From: Glandiceps talaboti
Lineage: Eukaryota > Hemichordata > Enteropneusta > Spengelidae
Assembly (NCBI RefSeq): GCF_964340395.1
Contig: NC_135549.1
Location: forward strand, 14,995,342-15,059,341
Direction of reading: 5' to 3'
Length of the DNA stretch: 64,000 nt
The notes beneath the pieces are model-generated. The model was not told the origin of the DNA and did no database searches. It saw only the letters and a list, made by a program, of their open reading frames with translations. Positions within the stretch are counted from its first letter, which is position 1, and the number at the start of each line of letters is the position of its first letter. A program made the translations under genes and the position numbers. This document shows, piece by piece, positions 25,159 through 38,200 of this stretch.

Positions 25159-28100
25159 CACAAACAGGATTTGAACATTTTGTATGAAGTAGACACAACT
25201 CTGTGGCCTAAACAAAATCTGTGAGCCCAAGAGGGTTGACAACTTTCAGTTATCTCTCAAACACAACAGAAATGTTCGTCGACATTAAAAAACCCCACAA
25301 AATTTAATTGTCCCCCAAACACCCATATATTTCTCAATACCTGTAACGAGTGTATTTATGGGAAACTAAACCCAACCTTTTTTTTTCAACATTATCACCA
25401 TTTTAAGTATTTGATTGACTGTGTTACCACTACAAATAATTGGAAAAAGTAGTATTTTACTTATTTGACCAAAATCATAAAATTAAAAAAAAAAGTGATG
25501 GGACATTTGTACACTTTTTGAAAGGATTTTTTTTATTTTGAGCAAGGTTTCAGAGAAAGATAAGTTCAAAATGTGGTGAGCCCTGAAAGATCAATTCATG
25601 GAATTTAAAAGGACGTAACTATGTTTTGGAACGATAGATACTTTTTGAGAATGTATGCCACATCTGCTATACGTGTCACTGCCATTATTGTTGATGTCAT
25701 AGGTCAGGTCAGTATCTTAGTTTATGTCAGATTTTTCACAAACTTTTAAATATATCATTAGCAGTCAGATGTGGCATTATTGTACAAGTTACCTAGTTTA
25801 CTGTAACAGTTGTATACTGCCAGTTGAAACAACCGTTTTGAAGTATTTTTGCATTTGAAGTTTCAACCGAATGGAAAAAAAGTATGTTCAAATATTGTCA
25901 GTTTGCTGGAAGATCAGTATTGCCTTCCAAAAAAAGTAACCAAATTACCAAAAAAAAGAAATAATTAAATAGATTTTGTGCCTAAGGATGAATTATTGAT
26001 GTTACACTCTAATGGAAACATAATTTGTAATGTCATTAAAATTTGATGGTTTTGTCCAAATATGGCAAACCTGGTTAGCATACCATATTTGGCAACATGG
26101 TGATGTAATAATACCAAATAAGGCAAATATGACTTGTTGAATATGTGCCATTTGCCCATAAACTTGTACGAATGGAGACTTGGCTGGCAGCCAAGAATTC
26201 TGAGTCATAAATATGTGATGAAATCTCATTTCTTATATTTTGGGTAAAAGATGAAACGAAATCAGTCATAAAGATGAAAAGAATGTGGCCATTTTTATGA
26301 AAGTTGAAAGGATGGTAGAACAGTACCTCTCGATTGTTGTGTATTAGTCATGACAAGATTTCACATCTCAGCTTTACCTTTGAATTTAAACAGTAAACAA
26401 TTTGTCAATTCAGTGAGTCACTGCCAAGTACACACCATGTACTGTCGTAAACTGTACCTGTGTGCTGATGTGCCACATTCGGGGTATGAATGGTTGATTA
26501 CTAGTAACAAATCATGTCGCCATATTTGACATCCAAGATGTCTGACATCAGTGATACGGTCAATATGAAAAAAAATCACTTCTGCTTAGAGCTTGACTGA
26601 ATGACTCAATTTAAGCCTTACTCTTTTCACCATGTCAGAATTTTTTTCATTGTATTCTTAAATTTGAATCATATTAAAAAAAAAAAATTTGTGTTCCAGG
26701 TAAACGTAAATTTCATAAATTACTGCTTTTTGCCCTTCTAACCGTAAATTAAAAGTATCTTTATGTGGTCAGTGAATTGAGTTGTTGGAAATTTAGTGAG
26801 ATATCAAAGATTGATTGTTGTCCTGCTTTCAGTACACTTAATAATCAAATAATACTGTTATGGAAACTTAAAACACAAAACAGTGCGAGTTAAAATGCTT
26901 TTGGAACTTTTCAATTGCTCCCATGAGGGTAGTTAATTGTGCATAGACAAAGAGTCTGGTAGTTTCAGACCATGTTGTATGGCAATTTGAACCTATAGTG
27001 TTCTTACCCCCAACTTGTAAAGGTCACAAATACCGACTTCTAAAAAAATAAGAGCACACATCGAACGAAAATGGGTACTGTCCTAAAACTGAATTTTGAT
27101 GGAGTAAGCAGAAGAGTTTTGAAAGAAAGGCACTAAAAATATTATACCTTGATGATTTGCTAATAGAAGTTGGTAATTAAATTATTTATTCTGACTTTGA
27201 TGAGATATAATTTCTTTTTATTCTGTTGCTAGTGTTTCTTTTGGTAAAAAACTTATAAACAATTATCGTAGCATATTCAAGTATATATACACACACCAAA
27301 TATTAAACACAGCCGTATCTAGAAGCATTAATCATTCACATTAAAAAAAGTTAAAAAAAAAAAATAGCACAAATAGTAGGTGTTGGGAAAAGCTGCAGGC
27401 ATAACTGTTATTATCTCAATTAGTGGCTTTCAGGCTTGTTTTTCTGTCAAGTGTTGGTGAGCTCTTTCAAAGGTGTGCTTTTGTATGAGGAAGGGGTATG
27501 TATCTGCTTGGTAGAATGGGGAACTTTTGCCATGGAATGCACGCAACCCATGAAAATAATTGAAGGGTTTAGGAAGAAGTACTAGTATGTAGGGTTCATT
27601 TTTTGAAAGTGTAAAAACCCTCTTACAATTGTCATAAATGGTGACTATTTACAAACATGCTGACAGGACTGGAAAAAAGTTAGAAAAGAGGCAATTCATG
27701 TACATGTATAACACATATTGATTTGATGTGCGAATATTTTCACCAGAAGTTCGTTGCATTTGATAGGTGTGCACGTGCTCAGTAACACAGCATATAAAGG
27801 GATATGAGACAGAAATGGCAAAAGTTTACCCAGCTTGTAAAGATTTAAAAAAAGAAAAAAAAAGAAAAAGTGTTCATTGACCATTTTGACTCCTGAAAGC
27901 GATGCATTTCACTATTTACGAAGGGAAGGAGGGTCAGTAGGGAGGGGAAAAGGTGGCCGTGGACATGAGCTAGATGTAGTGCTCAAAATAACTCATTGCT
28001 TGCTTTAATTGTATAGTGTACTCTAAGGCATTGTTCTCTGCTTTCAACATGTTCTGGAAACTGTATTTGGAAGTAAACATAAAGGGTGGATTGTAAAGGG

Positions 28101-28576
28101 AGAGGAAAAACATGACAAGGACAGGAAAGGTAGCTTTGTGAAGAATTGACATATGATAGCGTTTGAGAGTTTTCTTTACTTACAAGCTAGCTTTCCTAGC
28201 TAGACAACAACTCCTACTACTGGAGTATATGGCCTTACACTTATGTAGTCAAGAAACCCTTATCATAAATGGCTTTCTTCACTTCATGTACAACCTGTTG
28301 TACTGACAAGGGAGAATATATTCTACTTGTTTGTTATGAAAGCACAACTTTGTCGGTGTCAGTTTTTTGTGTGTGTGATTCGATGAATAGTGTGTGTTGG
28401 TATGAACGTGTATTACAAATACACCAACATATATATGAATATACTCTGCATGCACACTTTTGAACATGTTATACATACATGGATCTATGAATATGTACCA
28501 CTTTTACATTGTAACACCCAACTAATAAAGCATTTTCCTGCTTGCTATACAATCGTCTATAGCATCCATATCAAGT

Positions 28577-28790
28577 GTAAAAATAAAATTGGTTTAACTA
28601 TAAGACTAGCATGTAGCCTTTCTAACTGTAGTCAATTTGTAAACAATGTCAGTTATCAATGGGCAAACAAATTTCATTGTTCCGTAACTGATTATCTATA
28701 TCTATATAAAAATAAAATTGGTTTAACTATAAGACTAGCATGTAGCCTTTCTAACTGTAGTCAATTTGTAAACAATGTCAGTTATCTAGG
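28577..28790. repeat. direct duplication of about 80 bp at 129-bp offset
   Basis: A segment starting AAATAAAATTGGTTTAAC and ending near AACAATGTCAGTTATC occurs twice almost unchanged, starting at about 28581 and 28710. It is intergenic. Confidence 0.85.
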
Positions 28791-30484
28791 ACATTGAGCA
28801 CTTTGGTTACAGATTTATTACATTGAGACATGCCATGTACAGGGCTGATAATTACATGTAAAACAAATATGACTCTACTGTTACAATTGATATAGATGCC
28901 TTAAATGATTGTGGCAAGCGGGGAAAACCCTTTAGTTGTATTACACACATACACTGACCTATGAATATGTGTAACACAGATTGATTTATGAACATGCATT
29001 ACTTATACACAGGACCTAAAAACCATGCATTACACATGCACTGTTCTATGAACATTTTACATGCGCTGTGACCAAAAATCACATTTCCCCCAAACCACGT
29101 GCCACTGGAACAAATGAGATTACCTTGATTGTAAGCCTGAACTCCTGTCAATCCTGGATCCAAACCAAATCCTTCTGGTCGATATGAAATGTATGTCAGA
29201 CTAAAACACTTCTGTTGGTTTTCATGATATCATGTAAAGTGTTTGATGCTCAATGATGTTACTGCCCAGACTAGCACCTTGTGTATATTTTTATCCTTTG
29301 AAAGGTTGCCATGGCATGTACAAATTATACGTACCGGTATATATAGTTATTTGCCATAAAGGCAAATCATTCTGGTAGTATTGCAGTTGGACAAAACAAA
29401 AGAACTATTGATGTATATGTTGAGGGCGCATGTCATTTTTGGCCACCATATCATCCTGCAGCATGCGGATCTGCATATGGAAGGCCTTGCTCGTCATGTG
29501 GTCAATGTTTCAAGTCATTATGGACATATTAATTCTGTTAGAAGTGATCAATACATTGCTATTGCCATTCCATTCAATGAGGAATTTCATGCTGTCTATT
29601 TGTGGTTGTTAAACTACCTGTGATTACTTGCACTGGTGTGTATATGCATTCTTGTGGTATTAACATTGCATTGAAATACCAATACTTTATTGCATACTAT
29701 ATGCAAATGATGATACAACTGTTCCTTGTATATGAAAGCACAGTTCAGCTTTACGGAAAGTTTGTATAAACCGAGCAGACAACTAGTATGCACATGCACA
29801 AATACATACCATACAGCTGCAGACAGACAGACAGACATACACATTAAACTGCATGGTAGATGTTGTTTGGACTATCTGTAATCACCACACACACAAAGGC
29901 ATCGCATATTTTGTATATTTACATTTATTATTGCACAAGCATATTTGACCAATTCTTTTCTAAATATAATCTTTTCAAAATAAATGGCTGTTTTCAGACA
30001 TATTTTTTGCATACAGACATCTTTGCAATGCTTCTGAATACTTGGTATTGCATTATGTACTTGTATGTAGCTTGCTGATTCAGACTCCATGGAGAAAAAA
30101 ATCAATTGCTTAATGTGACAACATGACTGAAAAGTTGTACAAACACTTCAGACTTATAGATTTTGAATTTGCAAAGATTAAGTATCAAGACTATGCAGTC
30201 TATAAGTCTATTCTGAGAACTATAGATATCTTGGATAATAGACAGTACATATGTCTAGATGTCTACAGTACAAATTATATGTATTATATATAACATACAC
30301 AACATCCTGTGATACTAGTATCATCAACAACACATCCTGGATGGACTATGAACACAGGAAGCTTCAGTGGTGAGGGCAGTGGACCCACAGGTCATGGCAC
30401 CTTATGAAAATTTTGGCAAGTTGCTCAGTGTGGACATATAAAGATTCTGTGATGTCATTATACAGGAAGAATAACACTGGGACT

Positions 30485-31060
30485 GTTTGGAGACATAGAG
30501 TAGTACTAAATTAAATTTTCCGCGTTTCGCTAGTATAGAGGAAAATTATTGTCTGGACGTTGTGAGAACAGCCAATGGGAGACGTGGAAAAAGTCACGTG
30601 GGTGACAGTATTTAAGTGAGGGAAGCGGGGATTTTGAACCATTCTAGGCCAGCACCCGTCACAGTGCAGCCAGTTTGTTTGAGTTTTGAACTAATGTCAA
30701 CTTAGTTAGTATTGCTCCTTTAGCAAAGGAGTTCAGTTCTAGGAACCAGAGCCAGTAAGGAAGACACCCGAAACCTCCCCAGATGTGCATTAGACAGTGT
30801 GTCGGGTACAGGTTTCCAGACTTTTTCCCAATGGGTTTTAGTCTGGTTTTTCCTGGGCGGTCTTTTGTACGGTAGAAGGGGCGATAAGGCTCAATCTGTT
30901 TGTTTGTTGAAATGTTTCCTTTTCGTTTTAATTTTTTGAAAGAGTGTTTTGCAATTGTATCTTGCACTTTGTTACCTTTGTTAATAAATTACACGGCCGG
31001 CATGCACTCATGTGACCGCTTGGCGACCTACCAATAAATGGTGTGTTTTTTTGGGCTGTG
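30485..31060 (+). promoter_or_regulatory. promoter-like island with downstream AATAAA (possible solo LTR or short transcription unit)
   Basis: The segment has CCAAT (about 30573), the palindromic E-box CACGTG (about 30595-30600) and TATTTAAG (about 30609) in a plausible promoter order on the + strand. AATAAA follows at about 30981 and again near 31033. It is richer in G+C than its surroundings. No recognisable protein is encoded and I found no convincing target-site duplication. Confidence 0.4.
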
Positions 31061-31162
31061 AAGCATTGGAGAGACCAATAATGCAGTTCTGTGTATGAAT
31101 AGTACTAAGGTTGTTTCTTGACGCTGTGTCACGTGATTGCTTTTATAGCCCTGCCAATACCT

Positions 31163-32122
31163 TCATCCACTTTCCAGTTGCTTCAGTGCACTGAGTACAC
31201 AGTTTGGACAGGCAAGTGGTACGCAACCATTCATCCTATACAGATGTACCATGATATCAGCAGTAGCTGGCAATGGCACAGGCAAATTATTCATGGCAGT
31301 TTCAAACAAAGGCACTGTGGTCAGGAGAAATGGCTGTTTTAGGAAGTGATGTCCACAGGAGAACACCATTATGTCTGGCTCTTGTTCTTCTGGGACGTAT
31401 CGATATGTGTTGGATTGAATTTGTTCCTTCAATGCTTTCAGCAAGGCCTGCGCATCGTTGTGTGACAGTTGTATAAATTCTCTGCTGTTGAGGTCTTTTT
31501 TCAAGTTCTGCAGTATTTCCTGCCACAGCTTCTCCTCTGGTACATCATTTGGTTGATGTTGCAGACCTTGCTGTAGTTGTGTTTTATCCCCCGCGAAACC
31601 ATTAATCATGATGTCGCTGTATTCTTTGTGTGGTTGGCCAGATGTGATGTGTGTCACTACTGCAGAAGTTACTTCCAGGCAGAATTTAGTACTGAAACTT
31701 TGTCTGATTTTGTCTGGAATTTCCAGTAACGATTTGGCACTTGTTGGTAGAGTTACATCTTCTCGGTCTGTCAGTAAAATGATTTCTATATCAGCACTGT
31801 TTTCAGGGGCAACATACACCATTTCTGCTGAGTTGGCACTATAACAAATAAAACAATAGTTTTCTGGTTAATATACGTATGCTTTGAAGTTCTCACAAAG
31901 TTAAATGACACCCCTCACCCTCTCATGTACACACATCCAATCCCCTCAACACTGCAATGCCTGTACATGTAAGTGGCCATAGATGGCATTTCATACACTT
32001 CTGTGCGATATGCCTTGTCTGATCTACTGTTAATGAACAAATTACATGAAATGTCTGAACAACATCAAATTCAACAAATAATACAGTCACATACTCTCTC
32101 TCTCTCTTTCTCTCTCCCCCTC

Positions 32123-32208
<86 letters not shown>

Positions 32209-35200
32209 AGACTACAGAGTCAATCTCACATTTCGTGTACACAATGCCATGTCTTTAGTTACTGAATATATTACATGCAATACCTGAAGAGCATCAGACT
32301 CAATGGATAAGCCAACAGCTTCAAGTACTCAGATAGTATAACTTCCAATGGCTGCATTGGTAAAGCCATGGAGTACCAGAACCATAACATCTAGGCAATC
32401 AAAATAAAGAGCGGAAAATAATGCACAAGACTTGATAATAAGTGTGACTACTTGCATTCATGCCATAATCTTTCTCAATTCAGGAATTCCATACATCTGT
32501 TTCATAATGCTGTATTTCTATCCACTCTCTGTGTTGTGCTAAAGTTCCTTACTATATTAAGGCACTGTAAAGTGAACTTCCATAATTATGTTTCATCTGA
32601 CATGTGAAATTACCATATTGGTGACCGACAGATTTCTACATGAGATGATCATCTTTGGTAAATTGTAGTATACAGTAGAGTGATGTTACCAGATAAAGTG
32701 CAAACCCACTTCTAAGATTAGTGATTGCTTTCTTTGTTTCTCCTTACCTGGTGTAAAAGGAATGCTAGATCCATGTTGGTTACAGTAACAGTATTTCCAC
32801 TCTTCTCATCACTAAGTATTCTATCAAAAACAAGCCATTGAGAATGACATAGTCCCCGCTATGATTGGGTTTTAAGGAATTAGCACTACTCTGATCACGC
32901 AACAACACTTGTGAACCTAAATCAAACAGACTTAGATATGTTGTGTCTGCTTGTCGGACATGGAACATGCCTACAACAATAAAGGATTGGTCGGGTATGG
33001 GGGATCATATCAATATGAAAATGGATATGCAAATGTATGTCATAGAACACTGTCCTAATACCAACTCTGAATGAGATCTGTTCAAGCATGTCTGAGTTAT
33101 GGCTTTGGACATGGAAAATTCACAAACAAAATGGCTGCCAGGCAGCCATATTGGATCGTATCATGACGAAAATGGATATGCACATGTATGTCATAGAACA
33201 CTGTCCTAATACCAACTTCGAATGAGATCTGTTCAAGCATGTCTGAGTTATGGCTTTGGACATGGAAAATTTGCAAAAAAAAATGGCTGCCAGGCAGCCA
33301 TATTGGATCGTATCACAATGAAAATGGATATGCATATGTATGTCATAGAACACTGTCCTAATGCCAACTTTGAATGAGATCTGTTCAAGCATGTCTAAGT
33401 TATGGCTTTGGACATGAAAATTCACAAACAAAATGGCTGCCAGGCGGCCATATTGGATTGTATCATGACAACAATGAATATGCACATATATGCCATAGAA
33501 CACTGTCCTAATACCAACTCTGAATGAGATCTGTGTGAGCATGTCTGAGTTATGGCTTTAGACAGGGAAAATTCGCAAACAAAATGGCTGCTAGGCGGCC
33601 ATATTGGATTGTATCATGACAACAATGAATATGCACATATATGCCATAGAACACTGTCCTAATACCAACTCTGAATGAGATCTGTGTGAGCATGTCTGAG
33701 TTATGGCTTTAGACAGGGAAAATTCGCAAACAAAATGGCTGCCAGGCGGCCATATTGGATTGTATCATGACAACAATGAATATGCACATATATGCCATAG
33801 AACACTGTCCTAATACCAACTCTGAATGAGATCTGTGTGAGCATGTCTGAGTTATGGCTTTAGACAGGGAAAATTCGCAAACAAAATGGCTGCTAGGCGG
33901 CCATATTGGATCGTATCATAAAACAAATTGACGTGCATATGTATGCCATAGCATGTTGCCCCTGTACCAAGTTTGAAAAAAATCGGTACAGGCATCTCCA
34001 AGAAACGGCTGTGGACGGACGGACGGACGGACGGACGGATGCACGGACGGACGGACGGACAGACGGAACCCAATCCATAAGTCCCCGTTCCGGACTTCGT
34101 CCGCGGGGACTAAAAAGAAAGTTAAAGCCTGTTCATGACTTCAGACTAGTACATCATGACCATAATACCAGAATCATTTCCTGCCAACGCTGTGGTTACT
34201 ATCGTACATCACAGGAAATCCTTGTTGGTACCTAACTCATTCTATGTCACTTAGCTTTCAGATTGTTCAAAATAACACACTACTAATTCGACTGAAAAAC
34301 AAAGTTGCTTTATTTAATTATCTCCATCCAGCTTTTGCTGAACAACATCATATATCTCAGTCTTCCATAGTCTATCAGCTAGCCCTCGGATGTTCTTCTG
34401 ATAAAATACGACACACAGCCGAACAACGCTATCGAGGATGGAACATCCGAGGTCTAGCGAATGTCATCAGGATATAAATAACTGCCAATCAGAGAACCGT
34501 ATTAGCGAAAAGCACAAACAGAGGACAATAGCTAAATTTTCATGCATATTCATCTTAAGGAGGGGCTTGTAAAAATAACCACCAATGCGTTAACTAAAAT
34601 GTGTGAATGACAACGTCTACACACTCATCAAACACAATTACAATAAACTGATAAGACATAGTAATGACATAAATGTGTTTGTCAACACCTGCATGCAGAG
34701 ATTGAATATATTAAAGTATATATATGCATATATGGCCCAACCCACCGCTTATCGTACTCTACACCTACCTGAGACAACTATGAATCACTGTTTTGGCTTT
34801 ATCTACTATCATCTCAGTCTTCCAATCCTTGTGTTTGAGTACCCTCTGAAAACACCTACCTGAGACAACTATGAATCACTGTTTTGGCTTTATCTACTAT
34901 CATCTCAGTCTTCCAATCCTTGTGTTTGAGTACCCTCTGAAAACACCTACCTGAGACAACTATGAATCACTGTCTTGGCTTTATCTACTATCATCTCAGT
35001 CTTCCAATCCTTGTGTTTGAGTACCCTCTGAAAACACCTACCTGAGACAACTATGAATCACTGTCTTGGCTTTATCTACTATCATCTCAGTCTTCCAATC
35101 CTTGTGTTTGAGTACCCTCTGAAAACACCTACCTGAGACAACTATGAATCACTGTCTTGGCTTTATCTACTATCATCTCAGTCTTCCAATTCTTGAGTAC

Positions 35201-38200
35201 TCTACACCTACCTGAGACAACTATGAATCACTGTCTTGGCTTTATCTACTATCATCTCAGTCTTCCAATCCTTGTGTTTGAGTACTCTCAGTCTATACAC
35301 CATACTGTAGATGAACTTTCTATCCATTTCATAGATGTCAGCTACTCCTTGCCAATCTTTGTAATCCAGACACAATCTCAACATGACAGTATGGCTGTAG
35401 TGAGAGGGTAGGTTTTGGAGTACCAAACTAATGCAGTGCCTACTGTATGGTACACTCTGTGGTCCCATTCTAGACAACTCTGGAAGGCTGATTTCAAGTT
35501 CACTGTCAGACAAGTCATCGCTCTGTCAAAGTATTGTAAAATGGTACACTTCTTTTACTTTTAGGCTGCTATTGAGTCATTGGAAAGTTTTGCACTGTTG
35601 GGGTGTTAAAATACTCAACCAGCCAACCAATGTGAAGACTCTAGAGAAGGCTTATGCTGTAGGTTTTTGCTCATATTCCAATAGCAGATTCTGTTGCCTG
35701 TGTGCAGCATGTGAGAAAGCATACCCATGATACAGCATTAGTTTGTAATTGGGTTCAATAGATCAGGACGACATCACAAAATTTGCCAAATCGATGTCTT
35801 TACTCAGTTGATAGAACATTATGACTGGAATCTAGTGTTTTATGCACTAGCCTCATTCCTTTTCCAAAACTTTTAAAAAACCCTTGTAAAGTAAATATTA
35901 TACTGCGGCAAACATGAGAAGTAGACATACCAGAGTGTCGTCATCCATCAAGTCATCCATTGGATTGATACTGAGACCACCTGTTGTAATGACCAATGGT
36001 AAGCCTGGTAACTGAGTAGGTATAAGGACATCTTTACCAAGGAACTGTCCACCCTTCCTCCCTGGGTGATGGTGGTGGGTTTGTATATTGCCTGACATGC
36101 CACCCCTGCCTCCTCCAATACTCTCTAGTCCAAGCTAAAAGGTATAAGGAATCATTCACAATGCGATGAGGTATGGAATGGGAAGTGTGAGTGGGGTGGG
36201 TGGGCTTTGAGTAATGAAACGGATGGCAGACAAGTATGAAAGTTACTTTAAAGGAGACTTTCAAAAGGAAGAATGTTGAACTTGCAGATTAGCCATGCAT
36301 AAGAACACATGAATGCCTCCCCCAAAAGACACACTAGTGCACATAAAGTAACAGACACAAGTGTCCATGTATACACACAGACACATAGACAGACACATGA
36401 ACACAGACACACACAGACACACTGAAAGACACACACACATAAATAGTAATTGTCATACCTGTCCATGATCTGCTCTTCCCCACACCCACGTGTGACCAGC
36501 GATATCAATGATAGCAGAAAACTCTACTCCAGCTGCCACTGCTATGACTGGTTTTTCTGAGAAATGTTGTACTAGAGTTGGTACAAACTGGAAAAACAAA
36601 ATTAATTTGAGTTAAATCTATCCATACACTTTCTGTTTTGTGTCTACGTCTGATGACTGAAGTCTAAAAAAAGTATCGTAATTGTATGGAGTGGTGATGA
36701 CTGACACCCTACAAGTGCTACATATAGTGAGCTGTGATGAATAAAGATCTGTTCCACTCTATAAGTCCCTACCCCAAGTTCACCAAATAGTTTGCATTCA
36801 CTCAAGCTATCACACTCACCTGTTCCAATATGTAAGTCCCTACCTCAAGTTGACCAAATAGCTTGTGTTCACTCAAGCTATCATACTCACCTGTTCCACT
36901 CTGTAAGTCCCTACCCCAAGTTGACCAAATAGTTTGCATTCACTCAAGCTATCACACTCACCTGTTCCACTCTGTAAGTCCCTACTCCAAGTTGACCAAA
37001 TAGTTTGCATTCACTCAAGCTATCATACTCACCTGTTCCACTCTGTAAGTTCCTACCCCAAGTTGACCAAATAGTTTGCATTCACTCAAGCTATCATACT
37101 CACTTGTTCCACTCTGTAAGTCCCTACCCCAAGTTCACCAAATTGTTCGCGTTCCCTCAAGCTATCATACTCACTTGTTCCACTCTGTAAGTCCCTACCC
37201 CAAGTTGACCAAATAGTTTGCATTCACTCAAACTATCACACTCACCTGTCCCACTCTGTAAGTCCCTACCCCAAGTTGACCAAATAGTTTGTATTCACTC
37301 AAGCTATCACACTCACCTGTTCCACTCTGTAAGTCCCTACCCCAAGTTGACCAGATAGCTTGAGTTCACTCAAGCTATCACACTCACCTGTTCCACTCTG
37401 TAAGTCCCTACCCCAAGTTCACCAAATAGTTTGCGTTCACTCAAGCTATCACACTCACCTGTTCCACTCTGTAAGTCCCTACCCCAAGTTGACCAAATTG
37501 TTTGCATTCACTCAAGCTATCATACTCACCTGTTCCACTCTGTAAGTCCCTACCCCAAGTTGACCAAATAGCTTGCATTCCCTCAAGCTATCATACTCAC
37601 CTGTTCCACTCTGTAAGTCCCTACCCCAAGCTGACCAAATAGTTTGCATTCACTCAAGCTATCATACTCACCTGTTCCACTCTGTAAGTCCCTACCCCAA
37701 GTTGACCAAATAGTTTGCATTCACTCAAGCTATCATACTCACCTGTTTCACTCTGTAAGTCCCTACCCCAAGTTGACCAAATAGTTTGCATTCACTCAAG
37801 CTATCATACTCACCTGTTCCACTCTGTAAGTCCCTACCCCAAGTTGACCAAATAGTTTGCATTCACTCAAGCTATCATACTCACCTGTTTCACTCTGTAA
37901 GTCCCTACCCCAAGTTGACCAAATAGTTTGCATTCACTCAAGCTATCATACTCACCTGTTCCACTCTGTAAGTCCCTACCCCAAGTTGACCAAATAGCTT
38001 GCATTCCCTCAAGCTATCATACTCACCTGTTCCACTCTGTAAGTCCCTACCCCAAGTTGACCAAATAGCTTGCATTTCCTCAAGCTATCATACTCACCTG
38101 TTCCACTCTGTAAGTCCCTACCCCAAGTTGACCAAATAGTTTGCATTCACTCAAGCTATCACACTCACCTGTTCCACTCTGTAAGTCCCTACCCCAAGTT

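Larger units (their letters stand above)
24719..30480. other. FAM120 3' UTR and intergenic region
   Basis: The stretch begins with the 3' UTR of the FAM120 gene; its end is not certain (ATTAAA at about 25286 is one candidate signal). It contains a GACA-type microsatellite at 25072-25158 and an imperfect direct duplication near 28580-28790. No open frame here resembles a known protein. Confidence 0.6.
31163..35522 (-). other. exons 26-29: C-terminal helical region and RING-like Cys/His cluster
   Basis: Exons in transcript order: 35212-35522, 32748-32820, 32284-32351, 31163-31838. Exon 26 encodes helices such as HTVMLRLCLDYKDWQGVADI. The small 68-nt exon 28 was inferred because it alone links phase 0 of exon 27 to phase 2 of exon 29; it reads PLEVILSEYLKLLAYPL. 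Exon 29 ends with FSCGHHF, then CVPLACPNC and LKQLESG before TGA. The spacing C-x-H ... C-x4-C-x2-C is only part of a canonical RING, so zinc binding is likely but E3 activity is not established. Confidence 0.8.

Noticed and set aside
30659-30967. 102-residue minus-strand open frame
   Set aside because: No recognised domain, and it runs antisense to the promoter-like island; probably chance.
33120-33542. 140-residue minus-strand open frame with repeated blocks
   Set aside because: It lies wholly inside the 150-bp tandem array of the inverted-repeat element and has no recognised domain.
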